The notes under the pieces were generated by a model, which was not told the origin of the DNA, searched no databases, and was given only the letters and a program-made list of their open reading frames with translations. This document shows, piece by piece, positions 61,143-64,000 of a stretch of 64,000 nucleotides of DNA (position 1 is the first letter of the stretch; the number at the start of each line of letters is the position of its first letter). Origin of the DNA: an uncultured Bacteroidales bacterium (GTDB taxonomy: Bacteria; Bacteroidota; Bacteroidia; Bacteroidales; UBA932); contig CABUIX010000002.1 of NCBI GenBank assembly GCA_902491795.1, forward strand, positions 3,003 to 67,002, given 5' to 3'. The position numbers and the translations under genes are program-made.

Positions 61143-62927
61143 ATGAAAGATTTCCTGAAGATTACAGCCGCCGTGATCTGTGGCTTCATAATCGTGACAG
61201 TCATCATGTTCATTCTCGGCTTCGGTTTCCTCGGTGCATTGCTGGCAGCCGGAAGTTCAACTCCCGTATTGCCCAAATCAGGCGTACTGACGGTTGACAT
61301 GTCCAAAATAGTCCTCGGAGAGCAAAGCAAGGAGGCCAGCGCTCTTCCGACATCGCTCGGCGGAGGCACCTCTGCACAGACAATAGGAATATGGGACGCC
61401 GTACAGGCAATCAACACCGCAGCGGAAGACCCTGCCGTCAAATACATCTACCTCAAGACAGACGGTTCGATGAGCGGTGTTTCCGCCCTTGAGGAATTCC
61501 GCGCCGCACTCGAGCACTTCCGTCTCACCAGCGGCAAGGCCGTAGTCTCATACATCGAGTCCCCGACCAGCGGCAGCTATTATCTGGCGTCAGTGGCCGA
61601 CAAGGTCTACATGACGGAATTCCAGGGTGCCACCACCATGGTGAACGGAGTCTCAAGCCAGATGGTTTTCCTCGGAGACCTTCTCGACAGGCTTGGCGTA
61701 AACGTGCAGCTTATCCGCCACGGCAAATACAAGTCCGCGGGAGAGATGTACACCCGCTCATCCGCGAGCCCCGAAAACCGGGAGCAATATCAGAGAATGG
61801 TGGACTCAGTGTGGGGAACCATGGCCGGGCAGATTTCTGCCAGCCGCGGCCTGAGCGTTGACGAGCTCAACGATGCAGTCGACGGGCTCAAGCTCAACCT
61901 GCCTCAGGACTTCGTGGACTGCGGACTCGTGGACGAACTGCTCACGACGGAGGAACTGAAAGACAAGCTGGCAATGCTCGCCGTAGTCGATGACTTCGAT
62001 GACGTGGAGATGATCAGTTTCCCCGACTATGTCGCAGCAAGGAAGCAAATCTCCAAGGCGTCCAAGGAAATTGCAGTAATCTATGCCCAGGGCAACATTG
62101 TCGACGGATCCGAAAAGTCTGACGTTGCAGGAGACCGCTTTGCGCAGATCATTGCCGATGTAAGGGCGGATTCCACCGTCAAGGCCGTCGTGCTCAGGGT
62201 CAACTCCCCCGGAGGCAGCGTGCTGGCATCAGAGAAGATCAAGAACGAACTCGACCTTCTCAAGCAGACAAAGCCGCTCATTGCATCCTACGGAGACTAT
62301 GCCGCTTCCGGCGGATACTGGATTTCAACCAACTGCGACAGAATCTTCTCGGATGCCACGACGCTGACGGGCTCCATCGGAGTCTTCGGCATCGTGCCCG
62401 ACTTCTCCAAGACTGCCAAAGATGTGCTTCACATCAACATCGAGAGCATATCTTCAAACAGGCACGGCGACATGTATACCGGGATGAGACCGTTCGACGA
62501 AGCGGAATACAATTATATGCTTGCATCGATTGAATCAATCTACGACCGCTTCACGACCATCGTTTCCGAAGCACGCTCGCTTCCCAAGGAAACCGTGGAC
62601 AACATAGGACAGGGAAGAGTCTGGACAGGCTATGACGCCGCAGCCCTGCGCCTTGTCGACGAGATAGGAAGCCTTGAGAACGCTGTTTCGTATGCTGCGG
62701 CTATGGCCGGAGATCCCGAGGTCTCAAACTGGAGAGTGTCCGGTTATCCCAGGCCGCTGTCGCCTCTGGAGGAACTGCTTTCCTTCTTCGGAGCCGAAGC
62801 CTCTGCAGGCACCGCATTCGGCAACCTGAGTCTGGCCGAAAGTGCCGAGAGCCTCGCCAAGGGTCTCGGGGAGCTCTCACAGCCCCAGGTCCTCGCCAGG
62901 ATGGACACCGAGATTGAGATAAGATAA
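61143..62927 (+). CDS. sppA: Signal peptide peptidase SppA, 67K type
   Basis: A 594-residue membrane-anchored protease that degrades cleaved signal peptides. A single helix lies at about 10-35. Two tandem ClpP-like domains follow. The catalytic Lys is in HGKYKSAGEMYTR near 199 (first repeat), and the nucleophile Ser is in YGDYAASGGYWIST near 388 (second repeat), the two-domain dyad of E. coli SppA. In-frame sequence extends upstream through hisS, but the ATG at 61143 follows the promoter and starts just before the membrane helix. Confidence 0.94.
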   Translation: MKDFLKITAAVICGFIIVTVIMFILGFGFLGALLAAGSSTPVLPKSGVLTVDMSKIVLGEQSKEASALPTSLGGGTSAQTIGIWDAVQAINTAAEDPAVKYIYLKTDGSMSGVSALEEFRAALEHFRLTSGKAVVSYIESPTSGSYYLASVADKVYMTEFQGATTMVNGVSSQMVFLGDLLDRLGVNVQLIRHGKYKSAGEMYTRSSASPENREQYQRMVDSVWGTMAGQISASRGLSVDELNDAVDGLKLNLPQDFVDCGLVDELLTTEELKDKLAMLAVVDDFDDVEMISFPDYVAARKQISKASKEIAVIYAQGNIVDGSEKSDVAGDRFAQIIADVRADSTVKAVVLRVNSPGGSVLASEKIKNELDLLKQTKPLIASYGDYAASGGYWISTNCDRIFSDATTLTGSIGVFGIVPDFSKTAKDVLHINIESISSNRHGDMYTGMRPFDEAEYNYMLASIESIYDRFTTIVSEARSLPKETVDNIGQGRVWTGYDAAALRLVDEIGSLENAVSYAAAMAGDPEVSNWRVSGYPRPLSPLEELLSFFGAEASAGTAFGNLSLAESAESLAKGLGELSQPQVLARMDTEIEIR

Positions 62928-62948
62928 GACTTTCGTGATGAAGATACG

Positions 62949-62984
62949 AAAACGGGCACGGAGAGAAATTCCGCGCCCGTTTTT
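62949..62984 (+). terminator. Terminator after sppA
   Basis: AAAACGGGC...GCCCGTTTTT with an inner CGG/CCG pairing, between sppA and the convergent truncated gene. Confidence 0.85.
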
Positions 62985-62998
62985 CATCTGTTATTATG

Positions 62999-63955
62999 TC
63001 AGAACGTAACCTTCAATGACAATCCGAAAGCCGGAGAGGCCCCATAGCCGAAAGGCGTGGCGGTACTTGCAATGTAAGGATTAAGCTTTATGTCCACTGA
63101 TGAAAGACGAGTCACATCCCTTAGATACATGTTCTTGATCTTCGCATGCTGAACCCCGTCAATTATCGCCCAGATGTCCACACCCACCATTGCAACCACT
63201 CCTGCAAGCATAACAATCGATCCAGTAATAAATGAATCTTCCTCCTCCACCTTGCCAGAAGATGAATAATAAGCAGAATTAACAATATTTGATCCTCCAG
63301 CAACTACAACTAGGCATGCAGCATATCCTCCAAAAAACGCAAGACCTCTGCCGACATTGCCGTTGACCGCCTGGCCAAGCCCGGGAATGAAGAAGGAGCA
63401 CAGGCCACCGGCCAGCGGGCTGTACCTGTCCCCTGGCATACGAACATAATCCGAAGCCTTGTACAGTTTCCTGTACTGGTGATATTTCATTCCGGGAGTT
63501 ATACCTTCCGGCACCTCCCTTGAATCCTCCATCTGCTCATAATAAGCTTTCATGGTCTCATCCTGCATCCTCCTGATGGAATCAACAGCCGCAGCTGCCT
63601 CCAATTTTTCTTCATTCCTTGACCTTTTGGCTTCCTGTCTCGCGGCACGCTTCTCCTGCTGAGCATTCGCAAGTTCAGCAACTGTCATATTCAGCCACGA
63701 TATATTTTCTGCAGCATCAGCCGTAGACTCAGGCATAACGTCAAGCCCTGATCCTGTCCCCAACAGCATCGCCGCCAATCGTTTGCACCCGGCCTCAATA
63801 TCCTTGGCCTCAGCAAGAGTCTGCACGTTCGCTGTAGATTCCAACTTTGCGGTTTCCACATTCAGAATCTTTGCCGTAATGAAAATATGCGTATCATCCA
63901 CTCTCGCCACCTCCGCGACAAGAATATAAGAAGCACCTGTCATTTTGACATGCAC
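62999..63955 (-). pseudogene. LpoB-like/DUF5683-type envelope protein, 5' end removed
   Basis: The visible 318 codons begin at a GTG inside a repeat that looks like an insertion sequence end, so the true N-terminus is missing. Residues 5-60 (TGASYILVAEVARVDDTHIFITAKILNVETAKLESTA) match the second half of an LpoB/CsgG-like fold. A coiled, charged region follows (EKRAARQEAKRSRNEEKLEAAAAV). The C-terminus has DUF5683-like membrane hairpins starting with YSPLAGGLCSFFIPGLGQAVNGNVGRGLAFFGGYA, then a second helix pair. It ends as a barrel-like strand LSLKVTF. The truncated product would lack a signal peptide. Confidence 0.7.
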
Positions 63956-64000
63956 CCCGAAAGTTAGACAAAAAACTTTCGGGGTTTTGTTATGTCTAAA
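63951..64000 (+). mobile_element. Left end of a probable IS3-family (IS150-like) insertion sequence
   Basis: The segment begins with TGCACCCC. It contains a 10-bp inverted pair CCCCGAAAGT/ACTTTCGGGG (63955-63964 and 63975-63984) and then TTTTG, and ends with ATGTCTAAA, the start of an open frame beginning Met-Ser-Lys. IS3-family ends begin with TG and this TGxACCCC-AAAGT-type terminus followed by a short leader and orfA is familiar from IS150-group elements. The transposase itself lies outside the window. Confidence 0.6.

Overview
The window looks like chromosomal DNA of a Bacteroidales bacterium (phylum Bacteroidota); the family is uncertain. Evidence: many genes follow the Bacteroidota housekeeping promoter element TAnnTTTG; ribosome binding sites are mostly A-rich rather than Shine-Dalgarno; and the content is typical of the phylum (DUF4290 next to ftsK and a LolA-like gene, DUF3078, DUF3822 near rsmD, WbqC, a FISUMP lipoprotein, MauE/DoxX-like protein, OmpP1/FadL-like porin, archaeal-type ProS, GNAT-nitrilase fusion). 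Taxonomy is inferred from gene content only.

Layout. 1-4.8 kb: 5' end of mazG, an acetyl-CoA hydrolase/transferase, an ECF sigma operon with a DUF6249-type protein (apparently frameshifted) and a small membrane protein, then a GNAT-nitrilase fusion. 4.9-9.0 kb: minus-strand operon nrnA-like, FKBP lipoprotein, MATE exporter, cytidylate kinase-like. 9.1-11.5 kb: anchored protein, DUF3822, aquaporin, rsmD. 11.6-13.4 kb: acetate pathway (ackA, pduL). 13.5-20.2 kb: comEC core, FISUMP lipoprotein, apbE, then DUF4290-ftsK-lolA, with ftsK split by a frameshift. 20.2-20.5 kb: a non-coding interval with a canonical promoter, several hairpins and a strong terminator on the minus strand, the best candidate for an undescribed element (about 190-nt RNA). 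20.5-29.5 kb: five overlapping genes alr-rmuC-addB-addA-lytic transglycosylase. 29.6-35.1 kb: glpK, polA, a second ECF sigma, rsmG, rpmH. 35.2-38.6 kb: hydrolase-tadA, tRNA-Gln, a rhamnogalacturonan lyase. 38.7-44.4 kb: MFS transporter and rimP-nusA-infB. 44.9-51.0 kb: a six-gene envelope operon containing lpxD, lpxC and lpxA. 51.1-62.9 kb: proS, DUF3078, tilS, FtsB-like, nucleotidyltransferase, CPBP protease, folP, tmk, MauE/DoxX, hisS, sppA. 63.0-64.0 kb: an LpoB-like gene cut by what looks like an IS3-family insertion end.

Most of the region is housekeeping and no obvious defence or mobile system is present apart from the IS edge. The notable points are departures from the expected family form: a RimP lacking its C-terminal domain, an LpxC without the FabZ fusion, a Pol I with an eroded proofreading site, a dihydropteroate synthase without the SRK motif, a broken ftsK, several promoters placed so that mRNAs would be leaderless, a Trp/Tyr-repeat lipoprotein heading the lipid A operon, and the candidate ncRNA.
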